A stretch of DNA of 7,001 bases, taken from contig JAPOIQ010000056.1 in NCBI GenBank assembly GCA_029978815.1, positions 1 to 7,001 on the forward strand. The letters run 5' to 3'. Below are positions 1-7,001 of this stretch, in pieces. The position numbers were made by a program, and so were the translations under genes. This DNA is from a bacterium. GTDB lineage: Bacteria; Actinomycetota; Acidimicrobiia; Acidimicrobiales; Ilumatobacteraceae. The first letter of the stretch is position 1, and each line of letters opens with the position of its first letter. The notes beneath the pieces were generated by a model, which was not told the DNA's origin, made no database searches, and worked only from the letters and a program-made list of their open reading frames with translations.

Positions 1-3000
1 CGTCTTTCCGTTGGTGCCGATGAGGCGGTCGCCGTCAACACTTTCTGGGGTGAGGTTGCCCAGTACCTGCTGAATGGTCGGGTGCTTACCGGCCTTCTCG
101 ACCTCGTCCCATTTTGCGCCGTCGAAGACTGGCGTCGAAATGAACACCGATGGGTCGGTGCTTGGGCGGGTCTTTCGCTCGATACCGCGGACCGGTGCGT
201 TACCAACGGTCTCACCTGATGATGGGTCAGCCCATCCCCAGCGAGCGCCGTAACCGAGGTGGGCCTCGAGAACCTGTCCAACATTCATTCGGCTTGGAAC
301 ACCGAGCGGGTTGAGAATGATGTCAACCGGTGAGCCGTCAGCGAGGAACGGCATGTCTTCAACCGGCAGCACCTTCGAGATCACACCCTTGTTGCCGTGG
401 CGTCCAGCGAGCTTGTCACCGACCGAGATCTTTCGGGTCTGAGCGACATAGACGCGAACGAGCTGGTTCACACCAGGAGCAAGTTCGTCTCCGTCGTCGC
501 GGTTTGACACCTTGACGTCGATGACCTTACCCGACTCGCCATGTGGCACTTTGAGGCTCGTGTCTCGAACTTCGCGAGCCTTCTCACCGAAGATTGCGCG
601 GAGTAGGCGCTCTTCTGGGGTGAGTTCAGTTTCGCCCTTTGGTGTCACCTTGCCAACGAGAACATCGCCCGGACCAACCTCGGCGCCGATGCGGATGATG
701 CCGCGATCGTCGAGGTCAGCGAGAATGTCATCTGACAGGTTCGGAATGTCACGCGAAATTTCTTCTGGGCCGAGCTTGGTATCTCGAGCGTCAATCTCGT
801 GAACGTGAATGTGAATCGATGTCAAGACGTCATCTTTCACCAGACGCTCTGACAAGATGATGGCGTCCTCGAAGTTGTAGCCCTCCCATGGCATGAATGC
901 AACGAGGAGGTTCTTTCCGAGTGCGAGCTCGCCGCGGTCCGTTGACGGACCATCTGCAAGAAGCGTTCCCTTCTTCACCTTGTCGCCTTCGGCAACGCGA
1001 ACACGGTGGTTGATGCAGGTGTCTTGGTTCGAGCGACGGAATTTCGACAGAAGGTACGTGGTCTTGCCAGACTTCGAGTAGTTGACGGTGATGGTCTCAC
1101 CGGTCACTTCTGTCACGATGCCGTCTTCGGTGGCTTCGATGAGATCAGCAGCATCACGGGCCGCACGACTTTCGATACCGGTTCCGATATACGGAGCCTC
1201 TGCACGAAGCAGTGGGACTGCCTGGCGCTGCATGTTTGCGCCCATGAGTGCACGGTTCGCATCATCGTGCTCAAGGAACGGAATAAGCGCAGTTGCAACC
1301 GAAACGATCTGCTTCGGCGATACGTCCATGAAGTCGACTTCGGCAGGGGCGACGTAACCAATGTCGGTGGTCGCGCCGAAGAAGCTCTCTTGTTCGAGCA
1401 TCTTGCGGAGGTCGTCAAGGCTTGCGGCCTGTGGTGAACGACGAACGAGAACGCGCGGGTTCTTGAAGGTGCCGTCAGGATTGATCGGAGCGTTCGCCTG
1501 CGCAACGACGTAATCCTCTTCTTCGTCCGCAGCCATATAAACGATTTCACCGGTTACACGACCGTCGACAACGCGACGGTATGGGCTTTCGATGAATCCG
1601 AATTCGTTGACGCGGGCAAAGCTTGAGAGGCCACCGATAAGACCGATGTTTGGGCCCTCAGGGGTTTCGATCGGACACATACGTCCGTAGTGCGAGAAGT
1701 GAACGTCACGTACTTCGAATCCGGCTCGCTCACGGCTGAGGCCACCAGGGCCAAGGGCCGAAAGGCGACGGCGATGGGTGAGGCCAGAGAGCGGGTTGAC
1801 CTGGTCCATGAACTGCGACAACTGGGAGGTTCCGAAGAACTCCTTGATCGCTGCCTGAACCGGGCGAATATTGACGAGGGTGTTTGGCGTGATCGCTTCG
1901 ACGTCTTGGGTTGTCATGCGTTCGCGAACGACACGCTCCATTCGGCTGAGACCGATGCGCACCTGGTTCTGAATGAGTTCGCCGACCGAGCGGATACGGC
2001 GGTTGGCGAAGTGGTCCTGATCGTCGAGACGGTAGCCAGGCTCCTGCTTCACGAGGTTCAGCATGTAGGTCACTGTTGCAAGCACTTCGCAACGGCTAAG
2101 AACGTGCTGTCCTTCTTCTGGGAGGTCAAGCAATGGCTCGCCGTCGAGGTTGGTGCCGCTCAGATCAAAGATCTGGCCGAGACGCTCGACTTCAGCGCCG
2201 AGCTTACGGTTGAGTTTGTAGCGACCGACACGGCTGAGGTCGTAACGACGGCTCTCAAAGAACGCGTTACGGAAATATGCCTTGGCTGACTCGACGGTCG
2301 GTGGCTCACCCGGGCGGGCACGCTTGTAGATCTCAACGAGTGACTCTTCACGTGTTGGGGCGTTGTCACGCTCCTTGTCCCACTGGTCTTCAAGGAAGTC
2401 GAAGTGGCGAACGAACTGCTCGAGGAAGCCTGGTGCATTCTCTTCGTCATAACCCAGCGCCCGGAGCAGTGCGAAGATGCCGATGCGCCGCTTGCGGGCA
2501 ACTCGGGTTCCGCAGGTGACGTGCTTACCGGGACGATGCTCGACGTCGAATTCCATCCACTCACCGCGGTACGGGTGGATGGTGCCCTTCACGAGCTGGT
2601 GCTTGGTGAGGTTACGGAGTCGATAGCGCTCACCTGGTTCGAAAATCACGCCAGGGCTACGGACGAGCTGCGAGACAACTACGCGCTCTGTGCCGTTGAT
2701 GATGAACGTTCCCTTTTCGGTCATCATTGGGAACTCGCCCATGAACTGCATCTGTTCTTTGATTTCGCCGGTGTGCGCATTGAGGAAGCGGGCCCGGACA
2801 AAAATCTGCGACTGATACGTCATGTTGTGCTGACGGCAATGCTCCACTGAGTACTTCGGCTCTGGGCGAAGGTCAGGATCGAACGGATCGAAATCGAGTT
2901 CGAGTTGAAGGTTCTCTGAGAAGTCCTTGATCGGCGAAATGTCACGGAAGGTGTTGGCCAATCCTTCTTCGAGGAACCACTTAAAGCTCTCGCGCTGAAC

Positions 3001-3078
3001 TGCCAACAAATCGGGAAGCTCTAAAGGCTCCTCGAGGTTGCCAAATGAATAACGCTCACGGGTGGTCGAACTGGCCAC
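1..3078 (-). CDS. rpoB: DNA-directed RNA polymerase subunit beta (partial, C-terminus off the left edge)
   Basis: This is the catalytic beta subunit of RNA polymerase, forming half of the active-site cleft with beta'. The frame is open for 1026 codons to the window edge; actinobacterial RpoB is about 1150-1180 residues, so roughly 140-160 C-terminal residues are missing. The start is GTG at 3078: an in-frame TGA lies two codons upstream (3082-3084) and a Shine-Dalgarno GAGGTG lies at 3083-3088. The N-terminus reads [20 protein letters not shown]. The rifampicin-binding region is at residues 416-442, including [13 protein letters not shown] and [12 protein letters not shown]425, H435 and S440 match E. 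coli D516, H526 and S531. Next comes [14 protein letters not shown] near residue 470. Further on are [10 protein letters not shown] (residues 889-898, with K889 and K897 equivalent to E. coli active-site K1065 and K1073) and [10 protein letters not shown] from residue 929. No frameshift or insertion is seen. It follows rplL, as in most bacteria, and rpoC is expected beyond the edge. Confidence 0.98.
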   Translation of the reverse strand, partial: MASSTTRERYSFGNLEEPLELPDLLAVQRESFKWFLEEGLANTFRDISPIKDFSENLQLELDFDPFDPDLRPEPKYSVEHCRQHNMTYQSQIFVRARFLNAHTGEIKEQMQFMGEFPMMTEKGTFIINGTERVVVSQLVRSPGVIFEPGERYRLRNLTKHQLVKGTIHPYRGEWMEFDVEHRPGKHVTCGTRVARKRRIGIFALLRALGYDEENAPGFLEQFVRHFDFLEDQWDKERDNAPTREESLVEIYKRARPGEPPTVESAKAYFRNAFFESRRYDLSRVGRYKLNRKLGAEVERLGQIFDLSGTNLDGEPLLDLPEEGQHVLSRCEVLATVTYMLNLVKQEPGYRLDDQDHFANRRIRSVGELIQNQVRIGLSRMERVVRERMTTQDVEAITPNTLVNIRPVQAAIKEFFGTSQLSQFMDQVNPLSGLTHRRRLSALGPGGLSRERAGFEVRDVHFSHYGRMCPIETPEGPNIGLIGGLSSFARVNEFGFIESPYRRVVDGRVTGEIVYMAADEEEDYVVAQANAPINPDGTFKNPRVLVRRSPQAASLDDLRKMLEQESFFGATTDIGYVAPAEVDFMDVSPKQIVSVATALIPFLEHDDANRALMGANMQRQAVPLLRAEAPYIGTGIESRAARDAADLIEATEDGIVTEVTGETITVNYSKSGKTTYLLSKFRRSNQDTCINHRVRVAEGDKVKKGTLLADGPSTDRGELALGKNLLVAFMPWEGYNFEDAIILSERLVKDDVLTSIHIHVHEIDARDTKLGPEEISRDIPNLSDDILADLDDRGIIRIGAEVGPGDVLVGKVTPKGETELTPEERLLRAIFGEKAREVRDTSLKVPHGESGKVIDVKVSNRDDGDELAPGVNQLVRVYVAQTRKISVGDKLAGRHGNKGVISKVLPVEDMPFLADGSPVDIILNPLGVPSRMNVGQVLEAHLGYGARWGWADPSSGETVGNAPVRGIERKTRPSTDPSVFISTPVFDGAKWDEVEKAGKHPTIQQVLGNLTPESVDGDRLIGTNGKT

Positions 3079-3173
3079 GGTTCACCTCAAATTTCTTGCG
3101 AGTCGGTCGAGCGAGCGCGCCAACAGAACACAAGTGGGAGGAGTGTTCAGACGACGACGCACAGCAACGTGCG

Positions 3174-3203
3174 ATCCTATCGCCGTCAGGCGAGGATCGT
3201 CAA
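3174..3203 (-). promoter_or_regulatory. Candidate promoter P2 for rpoB (proximal)
   Basis: On the minus strand a -35 box TTGACG (3198-3203) and a -10 box TAGGAT (3174-3179) are separated by 18 nt. TTGACG matches five of six consensus bases. TAGGAT matches four of six and fits the TANNNT pattern common in actinomycetes. Transcription would start near 3167 and give an rpoB leader of about 90 nt. This is inferred from sequence only. Confidence 0.5.
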
Positions 3204-3260
3204 CGTGCCAATTTGGGCGCTTCGTGACACCACCGACACTGCCGGAGTGCTGTGGCCGAC

Positions 3261-3290
3261 AACGTAGAAAATTTGAACCACCCATGTCAA
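3261..3290 (-). promoter_or_regulatory. Candidate promoter P1 for rpoB (distal)
   Basis: On the minus strand a perfect -35 box TTGACA (3285-3290) precedes TACGTT (3261-3266) with an 18-nt spacer. TACGTT keeps the three most important -10 positions (TANNNT). The site begins 16 nt after the rplL-rpoB hairpin ends, which is where a promoter restarting transcription for rpoB would be expected. The predicted start is near 3254, giving a leader of about 175 nt. Confidence 0.55.
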
Positions 3291-3306
3291 GCACCCTGTA
3301 ACGACA

Positions 3307-3340
3307 ACGGGCCCCGGGGAGCGAACTCCCCGGGGCCCGT
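3307..3340 (-). terminator. Strong GC-rich hairpin after rplL (terminator or attenuator)
   Basis: A perfect 15-bp inverted repeat (arm ACGGGCCCCGGGGAG) encloses a 4-nt loop that reads TTCG on the minus strand. It begins 17 nt after the rplL stop. The sequence after it, TGTCGTTACAGG, has no real U-tract, so it is not a textbook rho-independent terminator, but U-poor strong hairpins are common at actinobacterial gene ends. In E. coli the equivalent rplL-rpoB spacer holds a partial attenuator and an RNase III site; whether this one terminates fully, partly, or is a processing site cannot be told from sequence. Confidence 0.75.
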
Positions 3341-3357
3341 CAGGCCGAATTATTTAC

Positions 3358-3741
<384 letters not shown>

Positions 3742-3792
3742 TGTGTGTTCCTCTTTCGATGTATTTGAAAATGATGTGTAGTTAGTTGGGTT

Positions 3793-3808
3793 GGCTGCTC
3801 AGGCAGCC
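3793..3808 (-). other. Small hairpin spanning the rplJ stop codon
   Basis: On the minus strand GGCTGC and GCAGCC form a perfect 6-bp stem around the loop CTGA, whose last three bases are the rplJ stop codon. No U-tract follows, so it does not look like a terminator. It could affect ribosome release, RNA processing or the relative yield of L10 and L12. Any function is inference, and a stem this short can arise by chance. Confidence 0.35.
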
Positions 3809-4338
3809 TGCTTGTCAATAAGTGCGGCAAGGCCGTAGGCAAAGTTGCGTGGCAATGCCTGCAACAGTCCGGCGGTCTTGACGAGCGGTGCCTGAAGCGC
3901 GCCGGCGAAACGGGCGAGCAATTCTTCGCGAGATGGGAGATCTGCGAGAGCTGCTACATCGGAGGCCGAAAGAAGTGTTTCTCCCAGCACTCCGCCTTTC
4001 ACGACGAGGCTCGGGTTTGTTTTTGCAACGTCACGTAGTGCCTTTGCGGCTGCGGCGACATCACCGGAAACAAAGGTGAGGGCGGTTGGTCCAACAAGAA
4101 TTTCGTTGAGGCCCTCGACTCCGGCCTCGGTTGCGGCAAAACGAGCAAGCGTGTTTTTGTACACGGTGTGCTCGGCGCCTGAACCACGAAGCGTGTTGCG
4201 AAGGTCTGTGATTGCCTTCACGGTCATTCCGCGGTACTCAGAAACAAAAACAGCATCTGCTGATTGCAGGCGCTTGCTGATCTCAGCAACGGTGTCGACC
4301 TTATGTTGACGTGGTGCTCGGGTGGCAGTGTCGGTCAT
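3799..4338 (-). CDS. rplJ: 50S ribosomal protein L10
   Basis: L10 anchors the L7/L12 dimers to the 23S rRNA at the base of the stalk and, together with L12, represses its own mRNA. The product has 179 residues, close to the family norm. The rRNA-binding domain carries YRGMTVKAITDLRNTLR (residues 35-51) and YKNTLARFA (60-68). LPSREELLARFAGAL follows at 134-148. The C-terminal helix PRNFAYGLAALIDKQ (163-177) is the segment expected to hold L12 N-terminal domains. The ATG at 4338 has a perfect AGGAGG ribosome-binding site at 4347-4352, 8 nt upstream. A 206-nt untranslated region that fits the L10 leader precedes it, and rplL follows after 57 nt. Confidence 0.97.
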   Translation of the reverse strand: MTDTATRAPRQHKVDTVAEISKRLQSADAVFVSEYRGMTVKAITDLRNTLRGSGAEHTVYKNTLARFAATEAGVEGLNEILVGPTALTFVSGDVAAAAKALRDVAKTNPSLVVKGGVLGETLLSASDVAALADLPSREELLARFAGALQAPLVKTAGLLQALPRNFAYGLAALIDKQAA

Positions 4339-4389
4339 GGTGCTTTCCTCCTTTCATATATGTCGGTGGCTCGCATTTCGGCGATACCA

Positions 4390-4500
4390 CACGACCTACG
4401 CCTACATCGGCGTCGTTCGGAGGCAGCACCTCGGTTGGCGGCAAATCCATTACCCCGTGTGGAAATCCACGTGGGACCAACTGTCTTCGGCGAGCGGTTG
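4390..4500 (-). promoter_or_regulatory. L10 leader (autoregulatory mRNA element for rplJ-rplL)
   Basis: The 206-nt gap between rplA and rplJ encodes no plausible protein and sits exactly where the L10 leader family occurs. On the minus strand it contains CCGAAGACAG (4481-4490), a purine-rich stretch resembling the conserved actinobacterial leader as I remember it. GTTGG (4477-4481) can pair with CCAAC (4434-4438), enclosing a GTGG-ATTT-CCAC hairpin (4462-4473). A second hairpin, GAGG/CCTC, lies at 4420-4432. This layout of a long-range stem with internal hairpins fits the site bound by the L10-L12 complex. The exact ends are approximate and no covariance check was possible. Confidence 0.7.
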
Positions 4501-4544
4501 CTATGTGCGGCGAAACGCTATCTGCGTTCCGACATTTTTAAACC

Positions 4545-5243
4545 TCAGTCGTTGTCTGGGCGGAGACGACCGATGTCAATTCGGACTCCGGGGCTCTGGG
4601 TGGTCGACACCGTGATCTTGCGGATGTAACGACCTTTGGCGCTCGCAGGCTTCGCGCGCTGGATCTCATCGATCACTGCACGGAAGTTCGCTTCGATTTG
4701 TTCTGGAGTAAACGATGCCTTACCGAGTTGCACGTGGACGTTTCCGAAGCGGTCGGTGCGGTATTCGACCTTGCCGCCCTTGAACTCGCTCACTGCGCGG
4801 CCGACGTCGGTGGTCACGGTGCCAGTCTTCGGATTTGGCATGAGGCCACGTGGGCCGAGTGTGCGACCGATGCGGCCAACGAGCGGCATCATGTCGGGCG
4901 TTGCGATCGTGAGATCAAAATCCATCTTTCCAGCCTCGATCTGTTCAGCGAGATCGTCTGCACCGACGATGTCAGCCCCTGCGGCGCGAGCCTCATCAGC
5001 GGCTGGGCCGGTTGCGAAGACGGCAACGCGAATATCGCGACCGGTGCCTGATGGCAGTGCGACAGTTCCGCGTACCATCTGGTCTGCTTTACGGGGATCG
5101 ACGCCGAGGCGGATTGCGATTTCGATGGTTTCGTCAAACTTCGCTTTTGCGATGCTCTTCAAGATGTTGATGGCTTCGGTCGGTGCGTAGAACGTGTCCC
5201 GATCGAACGCCTTCAATGAATCTGCGTATTTCTTTCCTGACAT
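4545..5243 (-). CDS. rplA: 50S ribosomal protein L1
   Basis: L1 forms the mobile L1 stalk of the large subunit, which guides deacylated tRNA out of the E site; in many bacteria it also represses the L11-L1 mRNA. The product has 232 residues, the normal bacterial length. The family signature [15 protein letters not shown] is at residues 125-139, followed by the [12 protein letters not shown] segment (154-165) and, near the end, KGRYIRKI (203-210). The ATG at 5243 is preceded by a GAGGGAG ribosome-binding stretch 6 nt upstream. It lies 94 nt downstream of rplK, as in the standard L11-L1 pair. After its stop comes the L10 leader. Confidence 0.97.
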   Translation of the reverse strand: MSGKKYADSLKAFDRDTFYAPTEAINILKSIAKAKFDETIEIAIRLGVDPRKADQMVRGTVALPSGTGRDIRVAVFATGPAADEARAAGADIVGADDLAEQIEAGKMDFDLTIATPDMMPLVGRIGRTLGPRGLMPNPKTGTVTTDVGRAVSEFKGGKVEYRTDRFGNVHVQLGKASFTPEQIEANFRAVIDEIQRAKPASAKGRYIRKITVSTTQSPGVRIDIGRLRPDND

Positions 5244-5270
5244 TGTTGTCTCCCTCAGTGGTTGTCATCC

Positions 5271-5291
5271 CTCGGGCGAGGTTGTCCCGAG
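5271..5291 (-). other. Hairpin in the rplK-rplA spacer
   Basis: CTCGGG and CCCGAG form a 6-bp stem with a 9-nt loop, ending 27 nt before the rplA start codon. No U-tract follows, so termination is unlikely. It might be a processing site or translational control element for L1; nothing in the sequence decides between these, and chance is possible. Confidence 0.3.
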
Positions 5292-5337
5292 CCGGATGTG
5301 TATGAATAGAAGTTTGTTGGTGGAACTGCCTTGAGCC

Positions 5338-5763
5338 TTAGCTCGTTGCAATCCCCATTGAGCGGGCCGTGCCACGGACCTGCTGCTTCGCAGCCTCGAG
5401 GTCATTGGCGTTGAGGTCCGGCATCTTGATCTTCGCGATCTCTTCGACGTCGGCATCTGAAATAGTGGCCGCAGTCTCCGTGCCTGGGTTGCTGGCTGCT
5501 TTCGCAATTCCAGCCTTCTGACGAATCAGCACCGGAGTTGGTGGCGTCTTGAGAATGAAATCGAAAGTGCGGTCTTCGTAGATCGTGATTTCAGTTGGGA
5601 CGACGGTTCCGGCCTGCGACTCGGTTGCAGCGTTGTATGCCTTAACGAAGTCCATGATGGCGATGCCATGCGGACCGAGCGCGGTACCAACGGGAGGCGC
5701 GGGCGATGCCTTGCCTGCCTCAATCTGGATCTTGACGATCGCTGCGACGTTCTTCTTAGCCAT
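5338..5763 (-). CDS. rplK: 50S ribosomal protein L11
   Basis: L11 binds the GTPase-associated centre of 23S rRNA; it is needed for RelA-type stringent signalling and forms part of the thiostrepton site. The product has 141 residues, the canonical length. The proline-rich N-terminal segment [14 protein letters not shown] (residues 20-33) is the region where thiostrepton-resistance changes occur in other bacteria, and its prolines are intact. The rRNA-binding C-terminal domain ends with GTARSMGI. The ATG at 5763 has only a weak purine-rich GAAGAGAGAG stretch upstream, without a GGAGG core, although it lies only 47 nt after nusG. The order nusG-rplK-rplA is the classic arrangement. Confidence 0.97.
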   Translation of the reverse strand: MAKKNVAAIVKIQIEAGKASPAPPVGTALGPHGIAIMDFVKAYNAATESQAGTVVPTEITIYEDRTFDFILKTPPTPVLIRQKAGIAKAASNPGTETAATISDADVEEIAKIKMPDLNANDLEAAKQQVRGTARSMGIATS

Positions 5764-5810
5764 TGTTCTCTCTCTTCGTTACCTATCGTGCCAATGCAAT
5801 GAGCCGATGC

Positions 5811-6527
5811 TCAGAGCTTTGACACCTGACTGAAGTCCATTTCGACAAGGGTCTCGCGTCCGAAAATGTTGACGAGTACCTTGAGTTTGAGGTGATCGGC
5901 GTTGATCTCGGCGATCTCCCCCGCAAAGTCTGCGAATGGGCCTTCTTTGACTCGAACTGCTTCGCCAACGTCGTAATCGAGCTTTGGCTTTGGACGAGAT
6001 GTTGCTTCTGCGCCGTCAGTCTTCGGTGCGAGGAACGTACGAACCTCACGACGACGAAGCGGGGTTGGCCGCTGGCCACGGTCGCTTTGACCGACAAAAC
6101 CGGTGACACCTGGCGTGTTGCGAATGCAGTACCACGACTCATCGTCCATTTCGCAACGAACGAGGAGATATCCCGGGAAGACCTTGCGAGGAACAGTTTG
6201 CTTTTTGCCGTTCTTGAATTCGACGACGTCCTCCATCGGAATCACGACTTCATAAATCTTGTGTTCCATATCCATCGACTGGATACGGGCGTGAAGATTG
6301 GCAGTGACCTTCTTTTCGTAACCCGACTGGGTATGCACGACGTACCAGCTGCCCGGACGGGTCCACGGATCGTTTTCCATTGGGGCATCTTCGCCACTCG
6401 CAGTGGACTCCTCAGCGGAGGAATCGTCTGCGACTACTTCGGTGACCTCAGAAACTTCGTTTTCGTCGGTGGCAACTGCTGCGCCATCTTCAACGAGAAC
6501 ATCTTCTTGCACTGCGTCGTCCATCAT
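5811..6527 (-). CDS. nusG: Transcription termination/antitermination factor NusG
   Basis: NusG binds the RNA polymerase clamp to modulate pausing and contacts Rho or ribosomal protein S10. With the start chosen here it has 238 residues. A very acidic, low-complexity extension (about residues 1-58, rich in Asp, Glu, Ser, Ala) is typical of actinobacterial NusG. The NGN domain starts near residue 61 ([15 protein letters not shown]) and includes [15 protein letters not shown]. The KOW domain (about 187-238) contains [22 protein letters not shown] 6527 was chosen because GAGGAG at 6534-6539 lies 6 nt upstream. The alternative ATG 6548 overlaps the secE stop as ATGA and would add seven residues (MSAEEND), but has no ribosome-binding site; a GTG at 6560 is still less likely. 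Confidence 0.95.
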   Translation of the reverse strand: MMDDAVQEDVLVEDGAAVATDENEVSEVTEVVADDSSAEESTASGEDAPMENDPWTRPGSWYVVHTQSGYEKKVTANLHARIQSMDMEHKIYEVVIPMEDVVEFKNGKKQTVPRKVFPGYLLVRCEMDDESWYCIRNTPGVTGFVGQSDRGQRPTPLRRREVRTFLAPKTDGAEATSRPKPKLDYDVGEAVRVKEGPFADFAGEIAEINADHLKLKVLVNIFGRETLVEMDFSQVSKL

Positions 6528-6533
6528 GTCGTT

Positions 6534-6539
6534 CTCCTC
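6534..6539 (-). promoter_or_regulatory. Ribosome-binding site that decides the nusG start
   Basis: GAGGAG on the minus strand lies between the secE stop (6545) and ATG 6527, with a 6-nt spacer. If translation began at ATG 6548 instead, these bases would encode two glutamates. The spacing favours ATG 6527, or the adjacent ATG 6524. Confidence 0.6.
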
Positions 6540-6544
6540 GGCGC

Positions 6545-6835
6545 TCATGCGTAGAACCACTGCATCAACGAGCCAAGACCGAAATCGACCCCGGCGACGT
6601 AAGCGGTGTACACCACCACAGTCACCAACACGATGAGCGAATAGCGAATCACCTCGGGACGCTCCGGCCAGGCGACCTTACGCATCTCATCGCGCACCTC
6701 ACGGAGGTATTGGCGAGGTCCAACACGATTGCGGTTCGTCTGACGTGGCGCGCGAGTAGGAGCACCCTTGTCATCAAGGGCACCTTGGCGCTTCAACAAG
6801 CGCTTCTGTTCGCGGTTCAAATCGTCTAGTGACAT
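6545..6835 (-). CDS. secE: Preprotein translocase subunit SecE
   Basis: SecE is the small membrane subunit that clamps the SecY channel of the Sec translocon. The product has 96 residues, in the actinobacterial range, with a single predicted transmembrane segment (about residues 65-82, [15 protein letters not shown]). Before it lies the conserved amphipathic motif [16 protein letters not shown] (47-62), the family hallmark. The N-terminal 45 residues are charged and probably cytoplasmic. It follows tRNA-Trp and precedes nusG, the usual context. The ATG at 6835 has no recognisable Shine-Dalgarno; the upstream stretch is A-rich (ACGAAACGACGAAACAC). No better start exists before the conserved domain. 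Confidence 0.95.
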   Translation of the reverse strand: MSLDDLNREQKRLLKRQGALDDKGAPTRAPRQTNRNRVGPRQYLREVRDEMRKVAWPERPEVIRYSLIVLVTVVVYTAYVAGVDFGLGSLMQWFYA

Positions 6836-6859
6836 GTGTTTCGTCGTTTCGTATTCGTT

Positions 6860-6874
6860 TGCAGCAGTGCTGCA
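6860..6874 (-). repeat. 15-nt near-perfect palindrome between tRNA-Trp and secE
   Basis: TGCAGCACTGCTGCA (minus strand) equals its own reverse complement except for the central base. In RNA it could form a 6-bp stem with a 3-nt loop, one base after the tRNA 3' end. It may mark a tRNA 3' processing boundary or a protein-binding site. Its function is unknown, and it is not followed by a U-tract. Confidence 0.4.
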
Positions 6875-6875
6875 G

Positions 6876-6948
6876 CAGGGCAGGAGGGACTCGAACCCCC
6901 GACCGTCGGTTTTGGAGACCGATGCTCTACCAACTGAGCTACTGCCCT
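6876..6948 (-). tRNA. tRNA-Trp (anticodon CCA)
   Basis: The 73-nt gene folds into a full cloverleaf: acceptor arms AGGGCAG and CTGCCCT, D stem GCTC/GAGC, anticodon stem TCGGT/ACCGA with loop CTCCAAA, and T arm GGGGG-TTCGAGT-CCCTC. The anticodon CCA at 6913-6915 reads the tryptophan codon UGG, and the discriminator base is G. The CCA tail is not encoded (CTG follows), so it must be added by the tRNA nucleotidyltransferase. A tRNA-Trp gene immediately before secE-nusG is a common arrangement. Confidence 0.97.
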
Positions 6949-6952
6949 TAAA

Positions 6953-6978
6953 GGGACGGTCAGCGTACCAGCCGTCCC
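6953..6978 (-). other. Hairpin upstream of tRNA-Trp
   Basis: GGGACGG and CCGTCCC form a perfect 7-bp stem with a 12-nt loop on the minus strand, followed by TTTA and then the tRNA 5' end. It could be a weak terminator for whatever gene lies to the right, or a structured 5' leader that helps RNase P processing. The short T-run makes termination uncertain. The remaining 23 nt to the right edge show no recognisable gene. Confidence 0.4.
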
Positions 6979-7001
6979 CTGATCAGTTGCAGGGCCAGAT
7001 C

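Noticed and set aside
1690..2289. A 199-codon open frame on the plus strand
   Set aside because: It lies entirely inside rpoB antisense to an intact, highly conserved coding region, and its composition mirrors rpoB codons.
3082..3301. Short open frames of 60-79 codons in the rplL-rpoB spacer on both strands
   Set aside because: No ribosome-binding site, no recognisable protein features, and they overlap the promoter candidates and leader; they look like chance frames.
4505..4544. Possible promoter between the rplA stop and the L10 leader (TTTAAAAATG, TAGCGT)
   Set aside because: No acceptable -35 box lies at a suitable distance from either AT-rich stretch.
4264..4629. Plus-strand open frames across the rplA-rplJ gap
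   Set aside because: The gap fits the L10 leader RNA, and the frames extend into antisense of rplJ and rplA.
5892..6554. A 220-codon open frame on the plus strand
   Set aside because: It is antisense to nusG, which has clear NGN and KOW domains; no independent coding signal is visible.
6960..6991. Possible promoter for tRNA-Trp (TGCAAC, 18 nt, TACGCT on the minus strand)
   Set aside because: The -35 box is poor and the -10 box lies within the loop of the upstream hairpin; support is too weak to call.

Overview
The window is an ordinary, very conserved bacterial housekeeping block, all read from the minus strand (right to left): tRNA-Trp, secE, nusG, rplK (L11), rplA (L1), rplJ (L10), rplL (L7/L12) and the first 1026 codons of rpoB, which runs off the left edge. 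No plus-strand gene, mobile element, CRISPR array or phage feature is supported. The gene order, the acidic N-terminal extension of NusG, the SecE length, a tRNA gene without an encoded CCA end and the RpoB sequence suggest an actinomycete (Actinomycetota). Several RpoB segments differ from the mycobacterial and streptomycete type as I remember it, and base composition is only moderately GC-rich (mid-50s percent by eye), so a deep lineage such as Acidimicrobiia is plausible. That class-level placement is inference.

Layout in transcription order. At 7001-6876 lie a leader hairpin and the tRNA-Trp gene. At 6835-5811 are secE (preprotein translocase) and nusG (transcription factor), closely packed, with the nusG ribosome-binding site just past the secE stop. 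At 5763-4545 are rplK and rplA, the L11-L1 pair, separated by a 94-nt spacer with a small hairpin. At 4544-4339 is a 206-nt untranslated leader that fits the L10 leader, the RNA site through which the L10-L12 complex represses its own operon. At 4338-3358 are rplJ and rplL, the ribosomal stalk. At 3357-3079 is a 279-nt spacer with a 15-bp GC-rich hairpin followed by two sigma70-type promoter candidates. From 3078 to 1 is rpoB.

Together the genes link ribosome stalk synthesis, transcription elongation and RNA polymerase beta subunit production. The control signals that can be read directly are the L10 leader, the strong terminator or attenuator hairpin after rplL, and the two promoter candidates ahead of rpoB. 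They suggest that rpoB, and presumably rpoC beyond the left edge, can be expressed separately from the ribosomal protein genes. I found no evidence of a previously undescribed system; the points worth a second look are regulatory details in the spacers. There is no gene-free stretch longer than 300 bases.
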